In this document: positions 24,039 to 36,170 of the stretch, in pieces
Layout: every line of letters starts with the position of its first letter
Numbering within the stretch: the first letter of the stretch is position 1
Origin: Thamnidium elegans
Taxonomy: Eukaryota; Mucoromycota; Mucoromycetes; Mucorales; Mucoraceae
NCBI GenBank assembly: GCA_025201345.1
Contig: JAIXMG010000035.1
Coordinates: 124,001 to 188,000 of the forward strand
DNA length: 64,000 nucleotides
Reading direction: 5' to 3'
Translations under genes and position numbers: made by a program
Notes under the pieces: generated by a model
Database searches by the model: none
Told to the model about the DNA's origin: nothing
What the model saw: the letters and a program-made list of their open reading frames with translations, nothing else

Positions 24039-24991
24039 ATCACCTGTCATATTTGCAAAAAGTATCCAGGTATAAATTCAGTTACACAGTCTTTCTAAAA
24101 AAAGAACAATAAACGTAATACAATTCCTCGAGTTTATTTTTAATTGATTTGGAGATACGTTTTGGCTTTCTGAATTACATAAAAAAATGACTCGATCGAA
24201 TAGTAATCGTCACTTTAAATTTTAAACAAATTGCCCCCATTCTTCTTGGACAAAAGCATCCTATAAACTCCAGTTATTTAAACTAATCCCCCCTCGAAAA
24301 GCCAATACACTCGAGTATACAGTAAAGCAATCCTGGTCTGCCGACGATGAACCTTGTAAGTTTACTATACTCTCGGCTAATCCTGATATAACGTAGGCCG
24401 GGCTCATTGTGATAATAGACTTTTATGTTAGTTTATCAATTTTCTTTTTTACTGTCTTTTAATCATTTCCTCCAATTTATGCAACATTATTTTTTTTGGA
24501 ACCTTGTGCGACACATTTTTCTTTTAGTAATGGGGCAGTTGGTTAGTATCGTTCATATGAGTCGTTAAAAACAAGGCCGTTATAGAGTGGATTATAAAAG
24601 ATGATGTAGCTACAGAGTATGGTAATGAAGGATGAAATAATTTGAATATTGATAGATTTAGTATAATTGATATGTAAAGTAACAGTGCAAGTGTGGCGTT
24701 ATAATCTTACGCAACTGTTTTTTTATTCGTAAGTAGCATTAATATCAAAAAAAAAAAAAAAAGAAGAAGCATTAAATGGCTCAATATAATCTTTGGCTCT
24801 TGAAAGCTTGTAGTACCTGTTGGTATTCACATTCTAAAAAAAAAAAAAAAAAAAAATCACACGCTCAAACACAAACAATTAAGGCTGTAGCAGTAGCTTG
24901 ATAATTAAAAATCCGCCTAATACACAGATGTATTCAAGCTTTTCCCGTTTTCCTATTTCTTTTGCTTTGTCTACTCATCTCCCAAGTCCCC

Positions 24992-27168
24992 ATGAGCCCC
25001 AGCAAAAAAACACTAATTATTTTGGCTTCTTCAACCGAACCAACACAAATTGAAAAAGATATAAAGGTAAACACGAAGGAATGAGTTAAAAATATATTTA
25101 ACAAATAACTAGGAAAGATATGACTCGAATTTTTTAAGATTTAGAGGCGTACCTAAAGGTTTGCTACCTATTTCTGGTAGACCTGCACTTAGTTGGTGGT
25201 ATGAATACACCAAAAGTATCTTCCAAAATGTTTATATCGTGACAAATGCTTACAAGTAAAGTATATATACGAAAATAAGAATCATGTATTTTAATTGCTC
25301 TGTTTTAGTTTTAAGCATTTTGAACGATGGTCTAGTGGTGTGAATTTTCCTAGAGAGAATATTCTTAATAGTGGACTTGGGTAAATTTTATTTTTTTGTG
25401 GGTGGGGGGGGGGTAACAAGTTATTTATTATTTATTTATTTTTTTGAAAAAAAAAAAGTACTGGTGTATTATCTGATATCGCTTTTGTTCATCGAGTCAA
25501 GCAAATCCAAACGGATATTGTTATTACGTCTGCCGAATTATTCTGTGACGAAGATACTCTGCCAGTGGGTTTCAAGGATTTGTTCTATAAGGCGAGCAAC
25601 TTTATTCGTTACACCAAATCGTGTGTACCATTTGCATTTGGTATGAGCCAAAAAGCTTTGCAGGGACTGGACGATCATAACGAAAAGAAACTAGCTATGT
25701 TGCCTTCCAGGAATCCGGAGCTGTTCAATCGATTGGATGAGCTGGACTCTTATATCCATGCACAAGCATTAAATCAGGTATCGGATACAGATGGCTTACC
25801 TCTCTTTGATTTCGTCCATCCTCAATTATCGCTTTCGTCGTATATCGATTGTTGGGTTAATCGTTTGGATCATAAGTTAGTTCAGCGTTCGAAGCAGCTC
25901 GAGATTCAAACAAGGCCTCTTCATATTAAATCTTACGCACGCGTGGGATTAATGGGCAACCCAAGTGATGGATTCTTTGGTAATAATTTTAGTCAACCAG
26001 GGTTATAATTGAAGCGTAACTTATCTTAATCATAGGGAAAACCATGTCTTTACTTATTTCGAACTTTTGGGCCGAAGTGACATTGATTCCTAACGATCCA
26101 AGTGCACTTGAAGAAATTACGATCTTACCTAATCCTGTTTCGGACCCACATAAATTTTCGTGTATGGCTAGTTTGGTTGGAGTTTCCGAAATTGATGGGT
26201 ACGAAACAGGAGACCGGTTATTACAAGCCTGCTGTAAAGTATTTTATCGGTACTGTCAACAGCAGAAAATCAATATCAATACGAGACAGGGCTTTAAAAT
26301 GATGTTTGAAACCAATATCCCGCGACAGGTCGGGCTAGCTGGATCGTCGGCTATTATTACTGCACTTTGGAAAATGCTCACTTGTTTCTACGGAGTCACG
26401 TTGCAGCAAATCCCGCTGGAAATTCAAGCAAGTCTTGTTTTAAAGGTAGAGCAAGAGGAATTGGGTATTGCCGCAGGCCTTCAAGACAGAGTCATTCAGG
26501 TATTATTATTTTTTCTCGATTTTTTTTTTTTTTTTGTAAAACTAGCTTTTGTGTTAATCTTGTTACAGGCATTTGGAGGTTTGGTTTACATGGACTTTGA
26601 TAAGGAATACGTGGAAAAGAATGGGCACGGGAAATACGAGCAGTTGGATGTATCTTTGTTACCCAAGCTATGGTTAGCCTACGTTGCAGACCCTGATGAT
26701 TCTGGTAAAGTACATAGTAAAGTAAAACAAAGATTCTTAAACGGAGATGAAGAGGTTAGTTTTTTTTTTTTTTTTTTTTGTTGAAAAAAAATGTTTATAT
26801 ATAAATCTTTAATGACGTCCAAAATATAGATTATATTAGCAATGAAGAAATTCGCATCGTTTACAGAACAGGCTCGGGCTAGTTTGGAAAAGAATGACCA
26901 TAAAACATTTGCTCATCTAATGTCATCCAACTTTAATCTTCGCCGAGAGACTTATGGGGATTCTGTTGTTGGCGCGCCAAATTTGAGAATGGTAGAGCTG
27001 GCAAGACAGCATCACTGTGCCGCTAAATTTCCGGGTAGTGGTGGTGCGGTTATCGGTATGTGGGATGGAGACGATCCGTCAACCGAAAAGACGGATTTGC
27101 TAAAGCTTCGACGAGCTTTAGAAAACGAAGGATTTGTATTTTTGGAAATCAATCCGATGGTATATTAA
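24992..27168 (+). CDS. Nucleotidyltransferase-like / glucuronokinase fusion protein
   Basis: Seven exons in phase (24992-25066, 25113-25255, 25309-25380, 25459-25979, 26036-26499, 26569-26754, 26830-27168) give 599 residues. The C-terminal part (from about residue 260) is a GHMP kinase very close to plant glucuronokinase: RVGLMGNPSDGFFGKT, NFWAEV, TNIPRQVGLAGSSAI (the ATP-binding loop), EELGIAAGLQDRV, DSGKVHS and FPGSGGAVIG. Glucuronokinase makes glucuronate 1-phosphate from glucuronate. The N-terminal part (about 1-200) begins with a TLIILA strand and has GVPKGLLPISGRPALSWW, the pattern of sugar-phosphate nucleotidyltransferases. A later NILNSGLGTGVLSDIAF resembles their NDG...GAxGD segment, but the usual GxGxR loop is not visible. 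A two-step route from glucuronate to UDP-glucuronate in one protein is my inference. Confidence 0.85.
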
Positions 27169-27265
27169 AATAAAAAAATAAAAAACTTTTTGGTACATGT
27201 ATAGATGAAAATGGGTTTATTAGTGTTATTTTTTTTTTAAAAAAAATAAATAAATAAATAATAAT

Positions 27266-27619
27266 CTATCGCTGTCCTTTAGGATAAACTTGTCTAATGT
27301 TAAGGTTAATTCGTGAGGTACTCATATAATCGCCAAATATTTTCCAGTCTGGGGAATCGCTATATGCGTTCTTATTTGATAAATAATCAGGCAATGTGTT
27401 TTCCAAAATTAACGGAACACCTACAAAAGAATTAATGTATATTGTGGCCATAACTGTTTATATTATGCTTACCATGAAACGCTTTTCTACACGGACCAGT
27501 CATCACAATAATATCACCACTTCTTAAATATAACGAGAGAGGTTCGGTCTCTCGTGTTTCTCCTCCTATCAAATATATACAAGAATGACCAAGACTTATC
27601 AATTTATATTAGTTACATA

Positions 27620-27655
<36 letters not shown>

Positions 27656-28646
27656 CTTGTGCAAAGTACCTAAGTGAAACCAAAGGAGCTTCCATATTTA
27701 ATTCACTTCGATCTACATGACCCATCAAGGTATCTCTATATTGGTAATAATTAATAACTCCTGCTTCAGCATCGAAATCAGATCCCTTATACTGATTCAA
27801 CCAAGCCTGTCCATCACCATTATCATATCCAATATTTTCGACAGCAGTAACGACAGCCTTTGTCAAATCAGATACGTATTCCGGGAAAGGATATCTTCGA
27901 TCGAGGTGATATGTTTTTGTAGGCCAATGATATTGGTAACCCAAAGTAATCCAACGCAACTTCCTTACCATCTCATCTGGGGGTAATAAAGGTACACCAG
28001 GAGCAGGTAAAGGGTCTGGCTTTGAGTCTGCAATGACAGGTTTAAAATCGACAGAACAGGCTGTTACGGGTTGTTTTTTCTCTTCCTCCGAATCGCTGTA
28101 TGTAGCCGAATCACTATCCTCATCAGTTCTTTTAGGAACAAAATACTCGGGATCGGTAGGCTTCAAGTGGCCTGCTTCCTGCCTTTCGTATAAAGACCAT
28201 AATCCAGACTCGGGTGTAACATAATGCGTATCGAGATTGGACGTGTTGGGCGGACGAGGATACTCGGCAAGACATTTTTTAATCAAGGCACGTTGAGCTT
28301 CGGGTGTAAAAGCGTTGGGAATAATAATCAAACCGGGCATATTCTTCAAGACATAAGCTTCTCGGCATGGTTGGTCGGACTGGCCAAAGACGGTGGAAAT
28401 GTTTCGCAGATCGTCTGTTAATTGCACATGTACTATGTTGTGCTGATTTGTGTTGCTTTGCAGGTGATTGAAATCAATTACGTTGGTGAAATCGGGAACA
28501 CCGACTTTGGACTTGAAGTTTCGCTCACAGTATCGGAATGGCGATTGGTTTACGTATGTTTTGGCATCTTGTTTCTTTTTCTCGGCTTCTCGTTTTTCTC
28601 GGGCCCATATCTTTTGTTGTCTTCTAGACTTGAAGGTCGGTTCCAT
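27266..28646 (-). CDS. ALKBH1: AlkB homolog 1 (Fe(II)/2-oxoglutarate dioxygenase)
   Basis: Three exons starting at the ATG at 28646, roughly 400 residues. A Lys/Arg/Glu-rich N-terminus is followed by a CREAYVLKNMPGLIIIPNAF segment, an acidic Ser-rich insert, and the catalytic core. Core motifs are NYYQYRDTLMGHVDRSE with the HxD iron ligands, SLGHSCIYLIGG, LRSGDIIVMTGPCRKAFHGVP with the distal iron His, and SRINLNIRQ with the 2-oxoglutarate-binding arginines. ALKBH1 proteins oxidatively demethylate or hydroxylate nucleic acids, notably 1-methyladenine and tRNA bases, in mitochondria and nucleus. It converges on the glucuronokinase gene, with 97 bases between stops. Intron 1 holds a T12A20 tract. 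Confidence 0.92.
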
Positions 28647-28657
28647 TTTTTCTTTCG

Positions 28658-28688
<31 letters not shown>

Positions 28689-28906
28689 TATATCGAATGA
28701 TATTACTTTGATTTGTCCCAGGGATTTTTGTGACTTTTGATGTAGGTAAGAAAAAAAAAATGTTAAAACGGATGAAGGGAGAGCAATAAGACGGTTTAAT
28801 CCTCAGGTCAAACAGAGCTCCCCCAAAGATTTTTTTTAAAAAAAAAAAAGTTAAATTTATTAAGTAGTAAGATATTAGTTATTACGGATATTAAATATAC
28901 AAGAGC

Positions 28907-30889
28907 TTAAATAAGCATACCAGCAATGGATGCAGAGATCCAAGTACTCATAGCTCCGCAAATAAATGCGGAAATGGCAAGTTGTGAAATCTCACCGGCT
29001 CTTTTTGGTGCAAGGGCGCCCAAAACGCCTACCTGGATACCGATAGATGAAAGGTTAGCGAAACCACAAAGGGCGTAAACGGTAACCAACTCGGATCTAG
29101 CAGAAAGCACACCTTTATATGTAGTAGTCAAGTCTTGATAGGCAACAAACTCGTTGGCCCAGATCTTGGTTGCCAATAATCTTCCTACAATCACAAGATC
29201 GGCATTATCAGCACCAATTAACCATGCAACCTATTATTTTATCGTTTTTAGTTCACTTTTTTCTTTAAAAAAAAAATAGAGAAAAGAAATATACTTACGG
29301 GTACGAAAATATATCCTGTGATGAATTGAAGAGTCAAGTTTTGAATATTGAGGAAATCTCCAATCCAAGTTAAGAGTGAATTGGCAGCATATAAGATAGC
29401 TAACAAAGAGATCAAATTGGCCATGATCAAGAATACAATGTGGATACCGACTTCTGCACCCTTACCAGCAGCATGTAAAATATTAGCACTTTCACCGGCA
29501 GCGTGGTCCAATACATCTGTACCATTCTTAGTCATTGACTCTTCAGTTTCGGGGTATCGAAGTTTCGAAACAGCAATGGAACAGGGAATAGACATAATAC
29601 AAGAAGTCAAAAGAGCTTGGCCAGAAACACCCATAGCAATATAACCGTACAATACGGAACCTGAAATAGTAGCAAACCCGCAAGTTAAAATCTGATGGAT
29701 TTCTGACTTGGTTAAATCCTTAATCAATGGTTCAATCAGCAATGCGTTCTCACTTTGTCCAAGGAAAGGCTAAAAATAATAATTAGAATGAGGGCGCATC
29801 GATTACAGTTAAAACTTACAGAGGCAATAGCAACAATAGATTCAGCACCAGTAATACCTAACACTTTGATACAAATAACAGACATCTTTCTTAAAAGCCA
29901 TTGAATAGCACCAATATAGTACAGGATTTGAACGGTAGAAGCAAAGAAAATAATGGCAGGGAAAACATTAATAGCAAATACACCAGAGTTCGCAGCCGCA
30001 TCGCCAAATACAAATTGCGCACCATACCATGCGTTGTGAAGGAAACCTTCGGCAAAATTAGCAATCCAATTAAAAATATCGTGGCCGACACTTGATCTAA
30101 ATACGAATAAAGCTAATAAAAACTGAATGAGAATGGCAGAAGAGATAGTATTCCATTTAACATGTCTACGATGCTACATAAAAAAAAAGTCAATACCAAT
30201 ATATACATGTATATTTTCTTGTGTATTTTACCACGGAAGCTGCAAAGGTAAAAGCGAGGAACGAATATAAACCAAGAAGTGAAATTAAACGTCTTAATCT
30301 TGGAGACTCTTCTTTTTCAGGGAAAGAAAAGATGGTGGCGATGATAATAATAGACACTAAAATAGCATACAGAATCGATCTTTTTTTTGGCGCAAGACGA
30401 GAGCAAATGAAATCAGAAATCGTGTCAATACAGTATCCCCAAGGCTTGGTGATAATCGTCGTAGGAACGTAGCAAAAGAACAAGAATAAGGTGAAATAAA
30501 CATAAATAAGACCTAAAATCAATAGCTCCTGGCTATAACCTTTAGGGATCTGAAGTGCGTATGCGGCACAAAGAAAAGCAGTGTAGCACAACCACATAAC
30601 AAGACTATGATAGAGGGGGGGGGGATTAGAGACTCTGATATAGTATATGTGTTGGTAAAACCTACTGTATATATTTGCGATATTTTTGATAAAATGAAGG
30701 CCTTGCTTTCATGCTGGATTTATTATCTTGCGATTCGTTAGCTTCATAAGTAGCTTCTTCGACTTTAGTCATTTTATCAAACATATACGCTTGTTCAGAA
30801 GAAGACGAATCCGTTCTTTTGACGTCGCTATTATGCTTCTCATTTGACACTGGAGATGTCACGGGAAGTGTACTATTTACTTGATCCAT
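28907..30889 (-). CDS. Concentrative nucleoside transporter (CNT/SLC28 family)
   Basis: Several exons starting at the ATG at 30889, with a Ser/Glu-rich cytosolic leader of about 75 residues. Around ten or more hydrophobic helices follow. Family signatures are PAIIFFASTVQILYYIGAIQW, FLGQSENALLIEPL, the GFATISGSVLYGYIAMGV segment and a C-terminal ELVTVYALCGFANLSSIGIQ. In bacterial and animal CNTs the GQ(T/S)E element and the last segment line the nucleoside and cation sites. The protein should import nucleosides with H+ or Na+ across the plasma membrane, for salvage. The fungal preference is likely H+, from the Candida relative. It sits upstream of, and on the same strand as, ALKBH1. Confidence 0.92.
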
Positions 30890-31660
30890 GTTCGAAATAT
30901 GTATTCAAAATAAAAAAGAATAAATCGAGGATGAAAGATAAAAAAAAAAAAAAAATGAACAAGTTTTTTATATATATATATATTTTTTTTCGTCGTGTGT
31001 ACGTTATACAATGATTGTGATTAAATAAAAGAAAAGTTTCTTTAATTGTCCAAAATGATAAGACACTGGATATCAAATGACAAATGAAACAAACCAGTAA
31101 TATAGATTAAGTTGACTTTCTCTTTCTTTTCCCGCCAAGTTACACCCGTACAACCTTGTGGGTTAATTAACTAGAGCGCATAATTTAGGAAATGATGATC
31201 AAAACAAGAAATTATAACCCGAAAAAAAAAACCGATTTACACCCTTTCTCTATTTTGTACATTCCAGCTATCCACTCCAAGTTTTTCACACGATCCTATC
31301 TGTCCCCCGTAAAGAGTTTATGGTGAGTATGCCAGTTATCATCACTGGTTTGTATTCGATTCGATTTAGGCATCTTTTGGAGACCATTATCATGCGATTT
31401 ATTCACTAAAAATAACTAGTAGAAAAACAATAAGCTCAAAGTTACTTTTTTGTATCTTTATATATAAAAAAGAAAGTTAATCATTCAAGGGTTGGTAATC
31501 TGGTTTTGATTTAAACACTATCTCTCAACTAAAGTAAAGTCGCACCATGATAACCCTGAAGTTTTTCAAGACTATCTAAATAGATCTATAGTTTACCTAG
31601 AGGATTGAAAGAGAATAAACTATACCTTCTTTTTTATGTCAAAAATCTATCTCCTTTTTC

Positions 31661-31699
<39 letters not shown>

Positions 31700-33945
31700 A
31701 AATAGGCTTTCATCAAGTTATTTTTTGACATCGCACACGTATACTATTTAATTATAAAATAAGCGTTTAAAGAACGAAACTTACGTCTGCAGATTTTGAT
31801 TTTGATTTTTTTTTTTTTTTGCTTTTTACATCTATTTTAGTATTTGCAATTTATAAAAGTAAATGCGAATTCTTCTGAAGGTAAAGCCTTTTAAAAAATA
31901 CACCTTTATATTAAGTTATACAGTAGAGGACGGTATATCTTGGAAAAGGGTTAAATAGGACTTGATGTTTATTACCTGATATCGAAATCAGCTGATATTG
32001 ATCTCCTACCTATCATTTGTATAACTCGAATATATTTATTGTTCCTAAAATAAAGAAAAAGCCCTATCGCTAAAACGAAATAAAGGGTTCAAAACTTTCA
32101 GTATACTACTTGTGTTATGGAAAATAGTATACGTTTTAGGTAGATAAGGTATTTTAAATCACACATGATATAGGTATTTTTCTTTACTCTATTTGGGTAC
32201 TCTTGCTATTCGGATATGTCCTTATTAGCTCTAGTTTCTTCAAAATAGGATACGGAAAGAAAAAAAGGTATAGTCTTTAAATAATTCATATGTTGCTCAC
32301 ATCGTAAAACAAAGTATGGTGTATTCTGACGCGATATTAATTTTAAACTAATTAAATTAGAACATGAGAGGTAAAAAGTATAAATATCCCAATTATTTTC
32401 AGCATATTTTTGAAAGCTTTATGTGTCTTTATCTAAACTAATTATATATTGAAAAGATGTACCATCTAAAATTTCCTCATTTCGTATATCTGTATACCTT
32501 TTTTTTTATTTTTGTAGTTATGTTATCAGTCATCTTGTATATACAAAAAAAAAACCCGAAGTGATTGCCTCTTTTTCACCTGACTTTTTTCATTCAATAG
32601 ATACAAATCACCCTATAAAAAAAAAGCTCAATACAAACAAAACTATACCGAAGATATAGTTACATTTATAAATTTTCTATTGGATCTGTACCAAGAATAA
32701 GCGAATTATAGTTTTCCTGGACTTCTATTATAATTTTATTCTTTATTTTTATATAGTGCTATTGTATACTGTTGTTCCGAGTATTCTAAAAAGCCTTTCA
32801 GAATGGAGGTAAAAATAGAGTTGAAAGCTGTGTAAGGATATACAAAATTGCCACTTTGTGCACAAAAACTTTATCTGTTAGTACTTCTAAGGCCGAGATA
32901 CTTTTGTACCCGTATATTGTAAGGGTACTTTTCATCAAACTTGATTACAAAGCCTTAACACCCTGAAAGTGATTCGTTTATATGGAGTACCAGGTTTATA
33001 CTTGAAAGTGCAAGCTTCCTTTATAAACTAGAGCTAATTAAGTAAACGGGGGGGGGTTTTTTTTCACTCAAAGAAAATTTTTATGATTTCTGAATATATT
33101 TTTATTACTTGTAACCACATGCCTATATTTTTTTACCTGGAGTCATCTGTTGCTATGGCCCTGTTGTACACACTGTTTATCTCTATAGGATTAAAGTCAC
33201 GGTGGTGTGCTTTATATATCGTTGAGTTACACTATTTGCATCAAAACAATAATGTTTCAGATATACGGGTTTGTAAAAAATTTCAATTTTCAATTTTCTC
33301 TTAGACATGTGTAGAAGGTTCTACCTTTTGTTGTGATCAACTTTAAGAAGCTCTCCTGATTTACATATATATACTTTTACAAATATATTTTCACAGTTAT
33401 CGACTTTATATTTATGATTATCGTTTCTGTAATAGTAATAATTCCCAGCAAAAAAAAAAAATCTCCCTTCCTACTAAACCATTCGAATGAAGACCGTATA
33501 TTTGTAGAGTTAACTTGGAGAATATTAAAATACGTATATTCATTTGTGAAAAATTTAATGTCTTTTTATAATTGCGAATACTTGTAACAAGTAACATTCA
33601 TCTATCCCAGATAATCAATTAAGGCAAAATAAATAAATTTACAATTTTATGCGTGTAAAAAAAAGGGGGGGGGGGGCAATGTTTCCTAAATTGAGTGATT
33701 ATAATGCTTTTAAAATATGAACAAAACAGCTAGTTGAGTTCTGTGAGGATGTAATCAAATAAGTAAATAGCACTTGTCTTGATAATCATTAGATAATACA
33801 AAACACACAGCTAAATTATTGGCTTAATAAGATATGAATACGCGCGCATTAACTTTTAAAAAATAATATTAAGGGATAAAGCACTTCTGCTTCAAACATT
33901 TGTATGTCTTTTTTTAAAAAAAAGTATTTTATTATTTACAAGAAA
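30890..33945. other. Gene-poor region, 3.1 kb
   Basis: AT-rich, with a (GA)n microsatellite at 31663-31696 and a run of about 13 G near 33664-33677. No credible gene: the longest open frame (73 codons at 33083-33304) has no recognisable family. Nothing resembling tRNA, rRNA or a transposon was seen. Confidence 0.5.
31663..31696 (+). repeat. (GA)n microsatellite
   Basis: About 17 perfect GA units in intergenic DNA. Confidence 0.9.
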
Positions 33946-35372
33946 TTACTCTTCAGAAGCACACATGGCTTCAACGTCATCAATTTCCTTGGGAGCAGTA
34001 GTCAAGTTAACATGACCATCTTCAGTAATAAGAATATTGTCTTCAATACGAACACCACCAACAGACTTGTATTTGTTTAAAGCATCCTTGTTAATATATT
34101 TGCCAGTGGTAGCATCGTTCAAGACAGGATCAATCAAGAAATCACAGAAATAAACACCGGGTTCAACAGTGACAACAAAACCAGCTTCAAGGTTACGACG
34201 CATACGTAAGTTACGGATACCAGGGGCATCAATACGTTCAGTACCTTCTGGGTAACCACCAAGATCATGAACATCAAGACCAAGCATATGTCCAACTATA
34301 AAAATAAAAAAGGGTCCATTAAAAAAAGCAGTTTTTTAATTCACCGACGGAGAAAAAAAAATTGATATACTTACTACCGTGAGGGAAGAAAGCAGCAGTA
34401 ACATAGTTTGCTAAAATTTCTTTTTTATCACCAACAAGAATACCACAAGCTAAAAGACCATCAGTAGCAACATCTACAGCAATGTTATGGATTGCTTCCC
34501 AAGCAACACCAGCCTTACAAGCAGCAAGACAGGCCTACAAAAAAAAAAATTAGTTTTACCAAGAAAAAAGGACAATGTTTAACCCGGATTTTTATGCTCC
34601 CCCTCAATATTATTTTTTAAAAAAAATTTACCTTTTGCATGTCAAGGACAATAGTATAGATAGTACGAGCTTCAAGGGAGAATTTACCACCGACAGGGAA
34701 ACAACGAGTGATATCAGAAGCGTAACAATCAACTTCACAACCAGCATCAACCAAGACCAAGTCATTAGCTTTGGTTAAACGAGCATTGTTCTTGTTATAA
34801 TGAAGAACAGCAGCGTTCATACCAACGCCAACAATAGGATAATAAGCTTGTTGGAAAGCATCATGGAAAGCACACTCATACAAGAACTTTGCAAATAACT
34901 TGGATTCAGTGGTACCAACATGAGCGGCAACCATTAACTAAAAAATATTGGTTTTTTTTTTTTAGTAAAATATATATAACTGTCAAAAAGGGATCTACCT
35001 TGTTATGAGCGTAAGAAGATATTCTATTGGCCTCACGAATAGTATCAACCTCCCAATCAGCTTTGTAGGCGCGAGATTCAGCAAAGGCAGTATGTAACTT
35101 TTTGCTTTGATCAGAACCACATAACTTGACATTGGAATCAACCTTATCAGTCTTTGTGGTAGGTAATGTATAGACAGTGGAAGCAGCAGCCAAGATATCG
35201 CCCAATTTGTCAACGTAGATAGCTTCATCTACATCATACTTTGCGGTCAAGGTTTCCAAAGAATCTGGCATACCCATCCACATTACGTGTTCAGGGTCTA
35301 TGTTAGGAGTGATTAATTGAATACGTTTAGTAGCAATATTAATTACAACACAATAATCCGGTTCAGCAACAC

Positions 35373-35408
<36 letters not shown>

Positions 35409-35635
35409 AGAAAAAAATTTTTTTCTATATATATAATTGTTTTTTACGGTTTACCAGTGACATAGAAAAAGTTAGATTCTTGACGGAAAGGTAATTCAAC
35501 ATCAGTATCATCTCTTTCAAGAACAACTTGACCTGTTAAATAGATGAGACCTTCCTTAGGTTCAAAGTTCTTTAAAACTTTAGCAACGTTTTGACGAGTA
35601 GGAAGACGGTATTGATATTGTAACTCAGCAGACAT
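33946..35635 (-). CDS. Xaa-Pro dipeptidase/aminopeptidase (M24B, prolidase-like)
   Basis: Several exons starting at the ATG at 35635. An AMP_N-type N-terminal domain (YRLPTRQNVAKVL, LPFRQESNFFYVTG, MWMGM) precedes a pita-bread metallopeptidase domain. The dinuclear metal ligands are visible: D in VDAGCEVDCYASD (two Asp), H in HGVGHMLGLDVHD, E in VEPGVYFC and E in GGVRIEDN. The enzyme removes the residue before proline, or splits X-Pro dipeptides, in the cytosol and so recycles proline. Its codon use is biased, as expected for a well-expressed gene. The 5' flank, shared with a divergent small gene, is only 246 bases and includes a (CTTT)n run at 35832-35865. Confidence 0.93.
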
Positions 35636-35881
35636 GGCTTTTTTTTTATGTTAAAATGGGCGTGAGAAAAAAAGAGAAGAAAAAGGAAATAAAAAAAAGT
35701 TTGGTTCTTTTATGGTTTGGAAAAAACAGGTATATTTTTGAATAGCCGGAAAAGGAATAAATATATTCCGCCACACACAAGAAGATTATGACTGAACTTT
35801 AAAAAAAAAGTATAAAAATAAAATTCATGTCTTTTTTTTCTTTCTTTCTTTCTTTCTTTCTTTCTCCTTCTAAAAAAAAAA

Positions 35882-36124
35882 ATGCATTTACCTAATATTT
35901 TCAAGCATAATAAAGATAGTACTGAACCTGCTACTAAAGAACAAGAACATAAAGAAACTGAACAACATCATCATCGACGGGAGCATCCTAATCTCCCTAA
36001 AGGCTTTGCTAATGATGCTATGCGAACTTCAAGCAAACCAGATACACTTTACGGATTTGATGACCCAACTGCAAGACGTTTAGGACCCGTTCCAAGCGAA
36101 GACCCTACCAACACTGGAGCTTAG
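35882..36124 (+). CDS. Small His/Glu-rich hypothetical protein
   Basis: An uninterrupted 80-codon frame whose ATG follows CTTT repeats and a run of A, the same leader style seen before other genes here. The protein starts MHLPNIFKHNKD, has an acidic and His-rich middle (EQEHKETEQHHHRREH), then NLPKGFAND, YGFDDPTARRLGPVPSEDP and a Gly-Ala end. It is hydrophilic and probably disordered. It diverges from the peptidase gene and converges on the glutamine synthetase-like gene. I do not recognise the family. It is short, but the even codon use and clean start and stop context favour a real gene. Confidence 0.55.
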   Translation: MHLPNIFKHNKDSTEPATKEQEHKETEQHHHRREHPNLPKGFANDAMRTSSKPDTLYGFDDPTARRLGPVPSEDPTNTGA

Positions 36125-36170
36125 ATTAATTTATCTCTCTTTTTAATATAACCCTAATTAAATAATTTTA

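Larger units (their letters stand above)
21205..24991. other. Gene-poor region, 3.8 kb
   Basis: No convincing coding region on either strand: open frames are short and low complexity. It contains a 48-base poly-A at 22017-22064, a 26-base poly-A near 22621, a CT microsatellite at 24012-24038 and many shorter runs. The non-repetitive parts, for example 22830-23340, look like ordinary single-copy DNA. No tRNA, rRNA or transposon end was recognised. Confidence 0.5.
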
